From Zeus faber (lineage: Eukaryota > Chordata > Actinopteri > Zeiformes > Zeidae): a DNA stretch of 64,000 nt. This document shows positions 1-13,539 of this stretch, in pieces (the first letter of the stretch is position 1; each line of letters opens with the position of its first letter). A program made the translations under genes and the position numbers. The stretch covers positions 9,528,587 through 9,592,586 of the forward strand of contig OY482865.1 of the NCBI GenBank assembly GCA_960531495.1. Reading direction: 5' to 3'. The notes under the pieces were generated by a model. It made no database searches. It was not told the origin of the DNA and saw nothing but the letters and a program-made list of their open reading frames with translations.

Positions 1-460
1 ATAACTTGTTCTCGAAGTGTAGGCGTCGGTCTACCAAATGTAATGGGGAAAAAGTGTTTTTTAAGACAGTGGAAGCAGGATTTATCTAATTTCAAAGGGT
101 TTTATGCAGTGGATAAACAGAAAGCCACGTCTCCTTCCAAGTTGTTTAATTATGTAGTAAGTAAAGCTGAATGGAGACAACAAATTTGACAAGACTTCCA
201 CATTGTCGCTAGTGTTGGATTGTTTTACACAATTGTTTTTTCTCACCCCTCAGGTCAACAAAAGGTTTATGCGACAAATAGGTGACGGAACATGTCTACC
301 ATATAAATAATGACGCAGCAAATCTTACATAACAGATCAGATGCTTGGCCCCAATTGTCATGCTCAACAATGCCAAATCTGGGTTTCAGCTGAAATCAGG
401 TCGGGCTGTGCGGCGGACAAAGGGGCGGTTCCCTTTTCCCGCCGCCACCAAGCTGCCTGG

Positions 461-503
461 GGTCGGCCCAATCAGCGGCGCGCGGGCGCTGATTGGGCCG
501 ACC
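461..503. promoter_or_regulatory. Perfect inverted repeat with mirrored CCAAT boxes in a CpG-rich patch
   Basis: Arms of 17 bases (461-477 and 487-503, GGTCGGCCCAATCAGCG and its complement) enclose a 9-base GC-rich loop. Each arm contains CCAAT in the NF-Y-like context GGCCCAATCAG. The surrounding 400-600 region is CpG-rich. No gene was recognised next to it. Confidence 0.5.
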
Positions 504-1282
504 TGAGGCAGGGAGTTTTCTTAACGTTCTGTCTGTCTTACAGAGGAGATCGGCGCACGGGCTCGTGAGCAGCCCAACAGAGGAACGCCATTCCTCCTGC
601 GCCCGAGAGGACTATTATTAACCTCCATTAAGGCTCCTCAGAGATATATATATATTTAATTGTGTCCATTGCGTGCCACACACTGCAATGGACAATAAAA
701 CTCAAGCCATGTTGGCGCAACCACGGCCAGAAAGGCTCCGTCTCCCTCCCTGAACCCTTGACTGTGGGTAGAGACTCCCACAGGCTGCCTGGAAATCGCC
801 AGCATAACTTTCCCGCAGAACTGTGGAACCCATTGTTGCGCAGCGTGGGAGGCTCGCCGCCGTAAATGAACCGACTCTGCCGCCATCGCGGGGCCAACGG
901 TCCCCGCGGCTCCCTGCCAACGTCCATGCAAAGCCATGCAAGCGATCCATCCCCTCCGCCGCCGCACCGAAAATGCATGCGGCATCACTGGTTACCCACA
1001 AGCGCAGGCCTGAATACACACAACTGGCCTAGGGTGGCTACTTCAATAACCCCCCCCCCCCCCCCAAAAAAAATGAGGAGACTTTGCTGGATTTGATGGA
1101 GCGTGAATAACATCTGAAAATCAGCCCCAAGCTTGTTGTGAGGAATCCATGTTCTTTTGCCCATTCCGGATTTCTGGCCTTCTTTGAAGTCTTTCGTGTC
1201 AGAATTTCCACCGCACAAACGTGCGCTCCTAGGGTACACATCGCACTGCTCACGCTGTGCGGTCATGGGCTTGTGCGTGTAT

Positions 1283-1339
<57 letters not shown>

Positions 1340-1662
1340 CCAACAAATTAAACACCAGTTTATCTATTGGACACTGCTTAAAAGGGGTGCTCCGCCCGTT
1401 TTTTGGGGGAAATTTGCTTCCTGCGTGTGTCCAGAACCGCGATAGAGACGTGGGCAAGGCTGCACAGGGAATCAACTGGCTCCTATGAAATTAAGGAAAT
1501 ACAGCTTCCAGCATCTCAAAGGCCGAGTTATTTCAGGGAGGCACCTTGGTTCTTTATGACAAGTTAAAATGAAAAAAAACCCCATAAAAATAGAAGATCT
1601 GAGTTTTTTGTTTAATACAGCGGTACATTCAATGATACAGTCCCCATCTGTTGACCGGCACA

Positions 1663-1724
1663 GGGATGGAATTGGTATTGACCTTCAGATTCAGACTGAC
1701 CGTCTGAATCTGGGTACGATAGAG
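1663..1724 (+). repeat. Repeat family R3, copy 1, with a small hairpin
   Basis: Bases 1663-1686 are identical to 17876-17899 (24 bases starting GGGATGGAATTGGTATTGAC). Similarity continues with GAATCTGGGTACGAT against GAATCTGTGTAAGAT. An 11-base-arm hairpin (CAGATTCAGAC) spans 1686-1712 in this copy only. Confidence 0.55.
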
Positions 1725-3406
1725 TAAAAGCGAATATTTCCCAAGAAAGGCGAAATCCCTTTCAGCCAATAATTTGTGAGCTCACGAGTCTCACGGTAAA
1801 CGTTATACGCCTCGGCCGATTAAAGGGCCGTTCATAAAAGGAGGACGGATTGAAGTGTCCCGCTCAAGGCCGAGCTGGTGGATGGACGGAGCGTTTCAAA
1901 ACCAGGCTGTCCAGCCTAAAACTGGATGGACGGAAACCCCAATCCCAGCGGAAGTCGGTGGAGGTCTCCGGGCTTGTGTGGAATGGAAAACATTAGCGCC
2001 CAGCAGACGAGGACATGCAATGTTGTTTTAATGTCTTGCATTCGATTTCATATTACAGCTACATTTTTTTCAGTAGCTCCTCAATAATTAATACCAAAGA
2101 AAATCAAGCAATTCAATTCCCTGGTGACATCGTCTGCCCTCTGTTGAATCGCCTCATTAAGGACCAAAACAACAGGGCCCGCGCGGTCGGACGCTCCAGC
2201 CCGGGCGATTTGATCCTGGGGATTAGCGGAGTTGTTTGGAAGGCTTCGAGCCAACCCCGTCGGTTGCCGCGACGTGATGGCGGGGTGCTTTGCGCGACAT
2301 CAACCGCTACGGGTAAGCGCATGGGCGCAGTCGACAGCTGCCCACACACTGCAGCAGAAGTCAAGCGCACTCTCTCTCCCCCTCTCATCCTTGTCTCTCT
2401 CCGCCTTTCTTTCTCGCCAAGCCCCCTCCACCCTCCCTGTCTCTTCCTCTATCTCTCTCTCCCTCTCTCCACTGTTTATTTCAGGAGTCCTGGTTCCATA
2501 TTACATAAGGAGCTGCTGTCTGTTATGACAGGAGGAGACATCTGTAAGAAGCGGGCGATAAAGAATTAGATCCTCGCACGCCACAGCAGAACAGGAACGG
2601 AGAATGATAGAACGTGGATTACGACTTCAGAGTAGAGGTGTCGGTTTACCGAGAACGTCGGGACGAATTCGCGATTTGAAACATCATTTCCCATTAAGCC
2701 AACTTATGACCGCGTGTCTCGTGGGCTGTGATGTGGCCGAGGCGTCGTCCCAAACGGATGTATTAGAAAAGCCACCCAGGCCTATTCAGCGTAGATTAAG
2801 TTATCGGTTCTGTATAAGTGTTTTGGGTTTGTGTGTGTGGGTGGTTAGTCAAGGTACGTGTGCGTGCAGCAGTGGTGGTGGTGGTGGTGGGGGTCCATTG
2901 TAATACAATGCAAAGATGACTCATGATATATTAAAGTGATAGCTTCATGTTAGAAATAATGTTTACTTCATGAGCTGTCCAAACACGCAGGAGGCTCGCT
3001 ACCTAAAAACAATGCATATTTCATAAGATTGAAATGGGTCTCTCTTGGCGATTTTAATTGAGTTGCCTCTGCCCCTGCAAAGCGGGCAATACAATAGTCT
3101 TTTAGAATCCCATCCTCCATCAAAAGAGAGCCTCTTAAACTTACCATTGGCTCACAACCTTTACGCTGTCCTACTTTGGATGCAGAATTGTCAGGCTCTC
3201 TCCGTGGTGCCAGCCGTCTCCGCGGGTCTTCATGCCTTGCTCTTGTCAGTTGTGCTGTCTCCTTCCAATGCCTTGCCACCGCTTCATAATTTATATTTGG
3301 TCAAGCAGGTGCCCGGCCTCCCGATGGCTCCCTACAAAGGGGTGGCTCTTGCCTCCGGGCAGAGCCAGAGATTGCTTCCATTATCCCTTCACACAGGCGT
3401 ACACTT

Positions 3407-3408
<2 letters not shown>

Positions 3409-3484
<76 letters not shown>
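3409..3484 (+). repeat. (CA)n microsatellite
   Basis: Nearly pure CA dinucleotide run of about 38 units. Confidence 0.95.
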
Positions 3485-3486
<2 letters not shown>

Positions 3487-3499
3487 CAGGCAAAAACAG

Positions 3500-4957
3500 G
3501 CAAACAGGCAAGTGTATGCATTCCTTCCTTCAGCTCAATCTCTTCTTTTCTTCTTCAAAGTTGTTACTAGATCTGCACTCGACCCGACGAAGACCTGCGA
3601 TGTTCTGTCGGAGCCGCTCTCCAAACTTGGGGAGGGGGTCACGGTTCTGAGTGCGCCTACCACTGCTTTTGCCTTCAGCTTCCACGCGTCTCTTGTTCCT
3701 CTTTCGCCCTCCGGCGTTTCCCCGGCTTCTTGTACTCCCTTTTTGACGCTGGTGGCCACTGCCACTGACTCCTACGTCTATCCCTGCAGTGTTCGGTGTC
3801 CACTGCCGCGGTGTCAGGTCAGCCGGCCGCTACTTGGCTTATCTGCCCAGATCTAGTCCTGCGGGATCGTTGCTCTGTCACTCTCAACCAGCATTTGCCT
3901 GGTCTGTCCATGGCCATGGCCCACGACTTGCTCAGTGCCCGCTGTTCCCGCCGACACACTTCTGCAATGTACTGGACTGACTCAGAGGTCACTTCGTCTC
4001 CACTTCGGGGTCCTGTGTGATGCGGCGGACCGGTTCTTGTATTGATCTGGCGCTGAGTGCCGTTCCGTGCGCTGCAATGATTAGTGCCTCGCCGCTGTCC
4101 TTCAGTCCAGGCTTTTACAGCCATTGGCAGCATTTCCCGACATCTGCAACCTCTGCTGTTTTCCCTGTGGTTCATCCACGGAGGGGCTTGTTCTGCCATG
4201 TCACTGACTGCTCCTCATCCGCCACCTATCTGCTGCATAACGTATTCTCTTCTGGCAGTTCATCCCTGGGAGCCATTTGGCTAATGTACTGGTGGATGCT
4301 CTGTGTTTCATTTTAGATAGATATTCGCTAAGCCCCGTCGCCCATCTTTCAGGCTGGTGAACAGTCTCTGGGTGATGGACTTCGGGTGGAATCCCTCATG
4401 CATCGTAAGGAGCTTCTGGGCGTTGACATCAGCAGCTTCCAGAGGCTGGAGATTTAAATATATGTATGCACATATTGAAATAAAAACCAGACACTGTCGC
4501 AGTGTCAAACTCCGGCAAAATGTATTCAGAATCCCAACAAGCCCAACATTCAGACATTCCAGGAAGAATAGAGAGTCAGAAGTAGAGAGAGAAAAAAAAA
4601 AACCAAAACATTTTGCAGAAAAGCCACGGCAGCAGATTTCTGCTGCGGCACTTTTATACATTGAACCTTCTGGCAGAGACTGAAACTGAGAGCATCCGTT
4701 TAGTAGATTAACTTTCTCCTCCATTGATCGCCCCCACTTTGCTAATCTGGTGTGAAATGTGCATAGATGTATAGTCGTAGGAGAGCGTGGTTTGTCCTCG
4801 TTAGATTATCCCTTATGGGAACCAAATAAGTCATAAAATGAATGCTCTATTCAATAAATTGATGGCATTATATACATTTCAATAAATCTATAGGATCTAG
4901 TTTTCAAGTAGATCCTCAGGGCCAAATCCACATTGGAATACATATAACCAAGCGAAT

Positions 4958-5044
<87 letters not shown>

Positions 5045-8000
5045 TAGCTTTAGATAAGGCAGCACCTTTGACCTCCTTCGCAACCCACACCTCTATCATA
5101 CTCCACAGCACATGCAATACATTAGTAATTTCAAAAATAATAACAACAAATAGATAGAACATGAGGGATGAGAAATAGAGTAGTTAATCAGAAAATAGTA
5201 TAAGATAAGATATACAGTACATTGTATTACATACAATATACTGTATATTGTGACACATGTGATCAGCCACCCATACATACATTGAGGTAATACTGTTTTC
5301 TGGCAATGGAAGGTTAATGCCATAAATAAACACATTTTAATTTACTCCTGCTGTGTAGCAAAACAGACTTCCGGAGTAATATAGGACCGAACAATGACTT
5401 AACAATGCATAAGCGAGGTTAAAAACATATGAATCACTCCATCACCCTTATCATCCGGAGTCTGCAATAACGCGGTACTTATCATCCCCGGATCATCTGA
5501 GGGATTTGGTTCATATAAGGGTTCGATTTGAATCCCATTTAAATGTGATCGTTACACAGAGCTGAACAGCCTGCGCCTCTCAATAAAAGCGCACAATGCC
5601 GAGCGCCACACGTGGGAAATATCACCTGCCATAAAAGGTGCCACATTTCTGAGATAGTAAATAACACCAACACCCCGAGCCAGGGTTACTGCATTTCATC
5701 TCCATCCATAATTCATCGGCAGATGTTAGTTTTACATTGAATTCCAGGTATTTCCAGGGCTGTGAACTCTGTAGAGATTACAATATCCCTTCTGTGCTTC
5801 ACAGTTCTTTACTGAAGGTAATGTGCATTTTGCATTGGGGGGTTCTGCTTCTGCATGTGGCTCGTGTGCGTGCGTGCACGTGTGCGCGCGAGCGATGCCA
5901 CATAATTGCTCTGAGCACACTGTCTAATAATTGAAACACATCGCTTCTGAGCAAATTGATCGGTCGGAACGTCTGGGAGCTCCCACGACACACAAATGGA
6001 ATCGATGCCCTTACCCTCTTTTTGTTCCGTCTTTACCTCGCTTGAATTCTAATGTGTCTAATGTTTTTATTTTTTTAAGCGTCATTGTTGTTTCCACTTA
6101 GCAAAGTGATATCACAGGCATCAAAGTGAACCAAATAAGCGACGCGGTTCGGAGGGGGACGGGCGCCGTCGCGGGGAGGCGTCCGTTCCGACAGGGATAC
6201 GGCTTAAGCGGAAATGGAAAGAGATGTTGACATACCTTTAGGGTTTATTTTTCCTGAAAGGTTTTATTTATTTATAATTGTTTTGGTTTTTTTTGGTTTT
6301 TTTTTCAATGCATTTTAAGAGAGAGTGGGTGCGGACTGTTCTCTAAAGACAGACCCGAAGGTGACAAAGTGTGTTATTTCAGGCGAGCTCTGTGGAATCC
6401 ATCTTGAAACGCACGCTCAGACGCCCACGGGCTGGCTCATCCATAGCCAGATCAGGTCTCACACTCAATCCATTACCTGCTGCTGGGGATGGATGGCGGG
6501 CGGATTCCGCAGCGCGCCGAGGCCACTATTATCAAGGAGAGATCGGGGGGGGAGGAGCGGAGCGAGCGAGGGAGCTGCGGAATGGGTGGAAGGACGGCGG
6601 GCAGCGAGGAAGCCCGAAGGAAGGACGGGGAGGTGTCGGAATACTGGACAAAAACGGGTCGGTTTCGAGTTCATTTCACGAGGCAGGTTTGAAAAGGATA
6701 GAGGGGGCAGAGCCAAAAAAACAAAAACAAAAACAAACAAACAACGAGTTTGAATCTGCGAAAGGGGAGGAAATAGGCGGACAAACCCCGAGGTGATAAA
6801 ATTGTTGAATTCTTTGTCAGACTTCTCTGCGATCTCCGTCATCAATATGGAGAAAAAAAAAACCATCCCTCTTACACAAATACATACAGTTTCCATGGAA
6901 GTCGAATTATAATTTAATATTTAGAAAAGGAGGAAATCCCTGCTTCAAGCACCACATTGTCACAACGCAATAGGGATGTACTGTATCCGTCGAGCTTCAT
7001 GGCGCCGGTGTGAGTTTCAGAGCGGTAGACGATACAACCTCAGGCACGAGACCCCACTCGGGGTCACTTGATGTGCACTCAGGGTCGGAGGACGTTTTCT
7101 GCGATTGATATACTTATATTTGATTGATAGAACAAAAAAAAAGTGAAAAAAAACAATTGTTTTGAAACATATCACACTTTCCATGTAATCCACTCGGAGC
7201 CACCTCCATGATCTACGAGATAATATAAGTAGACGATGAGACACTGACATTCACGTGAAACAGTTGCCTAATGTGCAATGTGGAGGGGAAAAATACAATT
7301 TGTCACACTCTAATTACTATCCTTGCGATAATTTGGGGAGCTAAATATTGGGTCACGGGCAAAAAAATGTTGAGGGGCCCCGGGGCTTAGGGAAATTGCA
7401 TCAAGGAATCGAGATCATATAACTGCATCTGCAGAAAGTGACCTAAAGCCGACATTGGGGTTAAATTCCTCGGTGTTTAAAAGCACCCTCAAGTGTGTTT
7501 TTGCATAATTTACGGATTCATTGTTTTTTTGGGTTATTTTTGTATCGCACCCACTGCTGCAACACAGCCAAGGTCACCGTGACGCATTTCTGTTAATTGA
7601 ATTGGGAGAGATTTTTTCAAGCCAAAAAGTGGCTCCGACAATTTTCTGCAAAGCTGTTCTGCCTCTTTGTGACGGAAACGCCGCAGCCTTTTTGGCTAAC
7701 GAGTCCGCTGAGCGACTCCGCTCTCTGTGTACGGTGGGACACGCCTTCTCCTCCAAACTTTCATTTGAGCGCTCACCACGCTCAGGTATCACTCCGGCAG
7801 GAATTGGTCTCGTTTTACAGCATCACCGGTTGCCGTGGCGTTGCCCATGCGAGGCCTTCGAGCGGGATGAGAAGCTGGCTGGTGTCGGCCTTAAAAGGAT
7901 AACGCCGGTATTTTCTACACTAAAATGTTTTTCAACCATCGGGAGTCAAATCATCCTAATCAAGCATCATATTTATCTAAATTGATCCAGTATTGACAGA

Positions 8001-8110
8001 ACAGCTTCAGCCGACTGCCACACAATGGAGCAACCATCCGATCACCGTTGCCGAGGAACCTGGTCACGATTGCCCCATTGTACTACGTAACCACGGTGCA
8101 CGGCGGGGGG
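3500..8110. other. Intergenic, no gene recognised
   Basis: Mixed single-copy sequence. It holds a TA microsatellite (4962-5039), an imperfect palindrome at 5211-5247 and A/T tracts. Nothing coding is supported. Confidence 0.5.
4962..5039 (+). repeat. (TA)n microsatellite
   Basis: Pure TA run of about 39 units. Confidence 0.95.
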
Positions 8111-8119
8111 CTGGATCTA

Positions 8120-8156
8120 TTCTCTCAATACTGGATCAATTTAAAAGATTCCGATG
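8120..8156 (+). repeat. Short repeat R4, copy 1
   Basis: This 37-base stretch beginning TTCTCTCAATACTGGATCAA matches 20608-20644 with about three differences. The flanks are not alike. Confidence 0.5.
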
Positions 8157-8630
8157 CCAATCACTCAGGGCGACGGCCATTGACTGGAAAAAAAAATAAA
8201 AATAAAAAAGATTTAGGTAAAAAAAATAAATAAATACCAGTGTTTTACCTAGAAACACATTGAGACGTTTTCCTCCGACGGAGACGCAGAGATGCTCCCA
8301 CGCCGGCCGTCATCCCTCACCGCGAGCCGGAGATTACGTCTCGAATCGTCCGACCGTTTCTCACTGTCAGAGCGGGGAAACGTCTTTCCAGCCAAAAAAC
8401 AATGTTCCTCGTGCGAATGAGTTATGGGAAGCGATGAAGACGGGAGGAACCGCGCGGCCTCTGCAGGCCCCCCGACCCACCTTTTTGGGGGCCTTTTAGC
8501 GAGTGAGATGAATGGTTGCTCTCACTCTCCTCCTAACTCCCTGTACCTTTCTTTTGTTTCCATCATTTTCTTGTTTCCCGACTCTGTCCGTCCGTTTCTC
8601 TCCCTGTACTTTTGTCAACTCTTGCTCTAT

Positions 8631-8943
8631 CTTTCTCTCTCTCTCTCTCTCTCTTCCTCTCTCTCTCTCTCTCTTTCTCTCCCTCTCTCCCTCTCCCGTA
8701 GATGCCGTCCTCTGTTTTGTTTTTTGGGTTTTTTGTTTTTTCCCCCTCCAATCCATTCCCCATCACTGCCCATGTCACATGGGATTATGGCTACATACAC
8801 CACTGGATGTTTTTGTCACAGAAAGACAAGCGCACACACACAGTTCAGGGGAAAGAAAGACTCAACTCATGTTGAGCCAGCACTTTCCTATCCCCCCCTC
8901 CCCCCACACACACACACACACAACACACACACACACTCACACG

Positions 8944-9012
<69 letters not shown>
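8631..9012 (+). repeat. (CT)n tract followed by (CA)n microsatellite
   Basis: CT-rich 8631-8696, then interrupted CA 8906-9012. The ORFs reading through these are low-complexity artefacts. Confidence 0.9.
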
Positions 9013-9014
<2 letters not shown>

Positions 9015-9469
9015 TCTGTACCTAAGTGAGGGGATACTCTTAAAGAGATTTTGACATAGACGATCTACATTTTCTGCCATACAACCTCGTAAAAACATCT
9101 GTCAGAGATGGTTGATGCATGGATCATTGGGTAACACATCCCAGCATCCCAGCATCAGAAGAGCGATATTTCAAAATGTTTTTTTTTTTTTTTTTTCCTT
9201 GTGTGTCCTAACCTCTTCCAACCAAGGGCAAAATGAAGAGTACCAATTTGTTTTGTCCGTGAGTATCAAACACAGAGTATAAAAAAAAGAAAAGAAAAGA
9301 TAAAATGGCACAAATATGGTTCACAGCTCGAACTGCAGAATTTTGACTCGAGCAGCGAGAGCTGACACAAATCCAGTTTCTGATACTAAACTACGGCAAT
9401 TTATTTACAGACAATAAAGTAAAATTAAAATACAGTTATCCATGATCGAGTTCTAGACGCTTTCCCTAA

Positions 9470-9610
9470 AGAGCAGCAAAGGGAATAACTCCTGTTTATG
9501 GTTCCTCTGTGCACCGACAGCCTGGAATGAAAACACCGTGTCAGTATCTCAAACCAGTCAAATTGTACATTGTTGTTTTTTCCAGGACTAAACCTCATCT
9601 GTTTTTCACA
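9470..9610 (+). mobile_element. Possible LINE reverse transcriptase C-terminal fragment
   Basis: A plus-strand frame reads NNSCLWFLCAPTAWNENTVS, close to the APTAWN-type motif near the end of fish LINE ORF2 proteins. The similarity is short, with stops before and after, so this is tentative. Confidence 0.25.
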
Positions 9611-9684
9611 GGTATCAAAGCACCAGCTCTCTATCTCCAAAAACTATAAATGGTAGTGGACAGACAGACGGGGGGACGGACGGA

Positions 9685-9742
9685 AAGACAGACAGACAGA
9701 CAGACAGACAGACAGGTAGATAGATAGATAGATAGATAGATA
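9685..9742 (+). repeat. (GACA)n-(GATA)n compound microsatellite
   Basis: ACAG/GACA units pass into TAGA/GATA units at about 9715. Confidence 0.9.
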
Positions 9743-9749
9743 CAACTAC

Positions 9750-11974
9750 AGTTATGATAGAATAAAATAAGAAATAACGACCAGCGGCTTTCGGCTGAAC
9801 TGCACCTGAAAGACGTTCTGGATTAATGACGACTTCTCCCCTTTGAGCGCGGAGCGTGAGCGGATGGCACACGAAACCCTTCATCATCAAGGCCTTTTCG
9901 AGGAAACTCATGTGTGATTTTTTTTTTATTTTCGCCCCGCCCCGCCCCGCTCCCCTCCCCGTTCAACTCTCTTTCCCGGCAGTTTTGTTTTCTGGACCAC
10001 AGATAGGATCAGCAGTATTTCTGGTGGCGGGAAGCCAGGGCGTCAACTGGGGAAGCTGGACCCTCTCATTGATTGGCTCGGGGCAGATAATTAGCTCGCA
10101 TCTCATTATTGCCGCCGTGGTTTATTCACCTCCGAAATAACGAGAGAAGACATGCATGTGTCATGACGCACGGCCTTCGGCTGCGCCGGGAGATCCGCCA
10201 GGCGCTTGCCACTCCACCGCATGCGAAGGCCGTAAATCTGTGACGCGCAAAGCATGTGGGTCGTGATATCGCTCGTTGTGCAGATCTTCCCTGAGATCAC
10301 AGTGAATGCGTGTGGGCGGGACCCTGGGACTGTGGGGCGGGGCTTCCATCCCGGCGCAGCAGAGGTGCGGTGCGGACGCTCCCAGGGGTGCGCGTCCTAA
10401 CCGCTATATCCTTATTCCACGCGCGCGGCATATCTTGAGCGCGCCTCTCTGCCGGAGTATTAAATTATCGGGGCTGAATATGTGCTGTCGGAGGGGGAAA
10501 GCGGGAAGGCCGAGCCCCGAGCTTGTACAGGCCAATTCAATTACTCCAGGCCATGGTCTAATGGAGAACGGACTAACCAGGCAAAGGGTTACTTTGGGAT
10601 GTCTCTGCTGACTACTGCCGCTTGTCTACGTGATCTAATTTACCAAGACACACGGCTATTGATTGGCTTCTGCATGCCAGCAGAGGAAAGCCCCTTATCA
10701 GATGCACTCTTGCAGTTCGGCATGTGGCGGAGGCCGAAACGCGCACGCCGTCGCGCAGCAACCGGCGAAAAGCGCCGCGGTGTGTAAACACATGCACGCA
10801 CGGCGTACGCCCGCCAGCGTTTAAGGCCGCTTTCTTATCGCGGCGAGCCACGTCGGGTTTAACACCGTCTATTGCCTCGCGCATCAGCTGCCTATTGGCT
10901 CCGGCTTGAGCCGCACGGGTCAATGAGCACAATCGATGGTGTCGCCCGTGATAATCAAGTAGGAAAAACCAAACAAACATGGATTTGTTTGTGCATTTCT
11001 TTAACCACGGCTTCACCTAATTCTGCCGCTGAATGTGCAAAGGTCAAAGGGCAGAAAAAAAAACTAAAAAACCTTCCGACGCCGTGCATATTTTGCCGCC
11101 CGCTGTCCCCCACGCTCCCTCCTAACTCCTCCCCCTCCGCCCCTCCTCTCCTCCTACCACCATCACCACCTCCGCCGATTTCAAAGCTCCGAGCTGTGGA
11201 CACGGCGCTCTTATCTGCCGCTGCCTCGCTGTCAGCGAGAGCGGTCTATTTTGGGTTTTATCTTGAGCCGGAGGGTGGGGTGGGGGTGGTGCGAGCACGG
11301 GCCGCAGTGGTGAAGCGGAGCCGGTTGCTCCGGGAGATAAGGCCGACAGGGACACTATAACCTGTGTGTCCGCGGCCGGGGCGGGGGGCAGGATGGAGTC
11401 AAACGCTTTCCTCTTCGCTCCGGATGAACACGCTCGATGGGTCGGATGGGCGCGTCGCGCGGCTTGTGCCCTCTCAAGGGGTGTTTTACCGAAATAATGT
11501 CGGGATGGGATGGCTACACGGTCGGACGGCGCGTGGGAAAGTACTTTTTTTGGGCGGGGGATCTACACGCAGAGTGCCACTTTTACTGTTTTCAGGCTCA
11601 TTTTAAGAGGAGTAGATAAGTGGCAGCTAATGTGGTACTTTAAAAAAACAAAAACCTGCTTATCTATTTGATTAATTTATGCTCTAGGCTTGTAAGAGGA
11701 GGTTTGGTTAAAAAAAAAAAAAATATATATATATATATATATTTATATAAATATATTCTGTGTTGGCTTTGTTTCCAAAAGGCTGGAAAAAAAGTGAATT
11801 ATTTTTTGGCAGCGCATGGAGACTTTGCCCGCCCCGCCCAAATGGAGAGACTTCCCGAGTAACGCCAAAGGGAGCGCACTGGGGCACGCTGGCACAATCA
11901 CAGGTTCTATCGTGCATCCCAATGCATCAGCCAGCACCCAGCACCCAGGAGAGAGAAAGGGAGGAGAGGGGGTG

Positions 11975-12021
<47 letters not shown>

Positions 12022-12100
12022 GAACATCAAGTCAAAGGGAATAGTCTAAAGTCAGTCTTGGCTCATACTTTTCACAATGCGGATGTGAATATGTCTGTCT
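9750..12100. other. Intergenic with CpG-rich parts, no gene recognised
   Basis: Two GC-box-like sites (GGGGCGGGGC at about 10334, and one near 11380) and CpG-rich sequence at 10.3-10.9 and 11.2-11.5 kb. Stretch 10430-10720 (AATTCAATTACTCC, GATTGGCTTCTG) looks like single-copy conserved-type DNA. A TA tract (11723-11755) and a GA tract (11983-12018) are simple repeats. Confidence 0.4.
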
Positions 12101-13300
12101 GGATAGGGTGCGTGTGTGTGCGCGCGCTCTCAGGATCGTTGGAAGCAAACGGCAAAAACAGAGGTAACCCAAATGGGAGGAGTCGGAAAAGTTCCAGCCT
12201 GCTCCGACGTCCGCTCGGCACTCGACTCCGGCCCGGCACTTTCGTTTCCAAGGGCGTTCTGTCCAATTTGCCAATTTGCCAATTTGCCTCGCGTGCAGTC
12301 GCCGTTTGCGACCCCGCCCTGCGTCACCGCCCACGCGCCCGTCCGGCGGCCCGGTATGAGAAGATGAGAATATCGTCTCAGGTTCTGATATTCTTACCCT
12401 TATCGCACGATACTTCAAGAGACATCCCTCCCCCTCCCCCTCCCTTTTCTTGTTCTGATTCTCTCCGCCCGCCGCCGCGGCTGCGACCGCCTCGGTGGAC
12501 GGATGAATTCGGGGAGCGCGTCGAAAACGGCTCCTCCGCCCCGTTTTGAAAAGCGGCGTTGAGCTCGCGCGTCGTAAGCCAAGGTGACGTCTTTTTTTTT
12601 CTTCTTCCTGGGCCCTGGGATCTTCTTTCTATGTATCAAACGAGGACGCGGACGTGCTTTGCCAGTGAATTACCAAACAGGGATTTCTTTTGTGGATTTT
12701 TTATTTTTTTTCCCCCGGCTGGCTGGCTGGCGGGTTCAGGCGAGGATAAATCGTCTACCGATCGGGAACGGCGTCGGGAGTAATTAAAGCGCCGCGCGCA
12801 TTGAATACCAGCGCAGGGACGCAGGGCGACAAAGCGCCGTGACGGACGCCGCCGGGTCACCAAATTGTTCCTTTGCCGTCATTCTTCTGAGGTCGGCGGC
12901 TTTTCATTTCGGCACGGCTGTGACCCACATTGAGGGCGCGCTCGTGACCCGGCGCGCCGGCGTCCAGTTCGCCGCACGTGACCCGGGAAGCGTTCTCTCT
13001 CAGGCGCCGTCTCTTTCTTCCTCGGCGTCCGCAACACAGAGGAGATTCTGTTGCGTGTTCCCATCGGCGCCGAGGGCTTAGAAGTTGAAAAAAAAAAAAA
13101 GAGAGACAAATTTCAGCAAAAAAGCGCCACGCTTCAAACGGGCTTTCAATAGTTGCTTAGCAACAACCGGAGCCTAGACCAGTGCGCCGCGCCCCCCAGC
13201 ACCACCACCACCACCACCACAAGTCTCTGTTTACCGCTGCAAGCTAAAAGAAAACAAGATGCCAGGTAGAGGCAGAGCGGTGCGTTTTAGCGCCGAGCTC
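12100..13300. promoter_or_regulatory. CpG-rich patch with CCAAT triplet and RFX-type X-box
   Basis: CpG is frequent throughout. Three CCAATTTG units in tandem lie at about 12262-12286. A palindromic X-box, GTTGCTTAGCAAC, is at 13152-13164. About 95 bases on is ATGCCAGGTAGAG, which opens a 19-codon ORF only. This could be a promoter of an unrecognised transcript, but no coding exon was found. Confidence 0.3.
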
Positions 13301-13539
13301 AAGGAATTAGTGAATTAGTGGTCATGGCGAACCGCACTCATTTACCTCCTTTAGGGCCCGGTCGTGCCGGGGACTCTGGGGGTTCGAGAACAGCCACAAC
13401 TCGGGCACGCGGTCGTCGTATCTCCCAGGCTAAGAACCTGCAAAGTGTTAGTGGGAAGACGACTGGCAACCCGTGCTCGAGCGAGAGCAGGGCTGTGGAC
13501 GTCGTGATGAGCAAAATGACTTATGTAAGAGTATATCAT

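Larger units (their letters stand above)
1..3400. other. Intergenic, no gene recognised
   Basis: It contains the CCAAT inverted repeat at 461-503 with a CpG-rich patch, a C-run (1050-1065), a GT microsatellite (1277-1340), repeat R3 copy 1 and a CT-rich tract (2364-2478). The ORFs are short and lack domain-like sequence. Confidence 0.5.
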
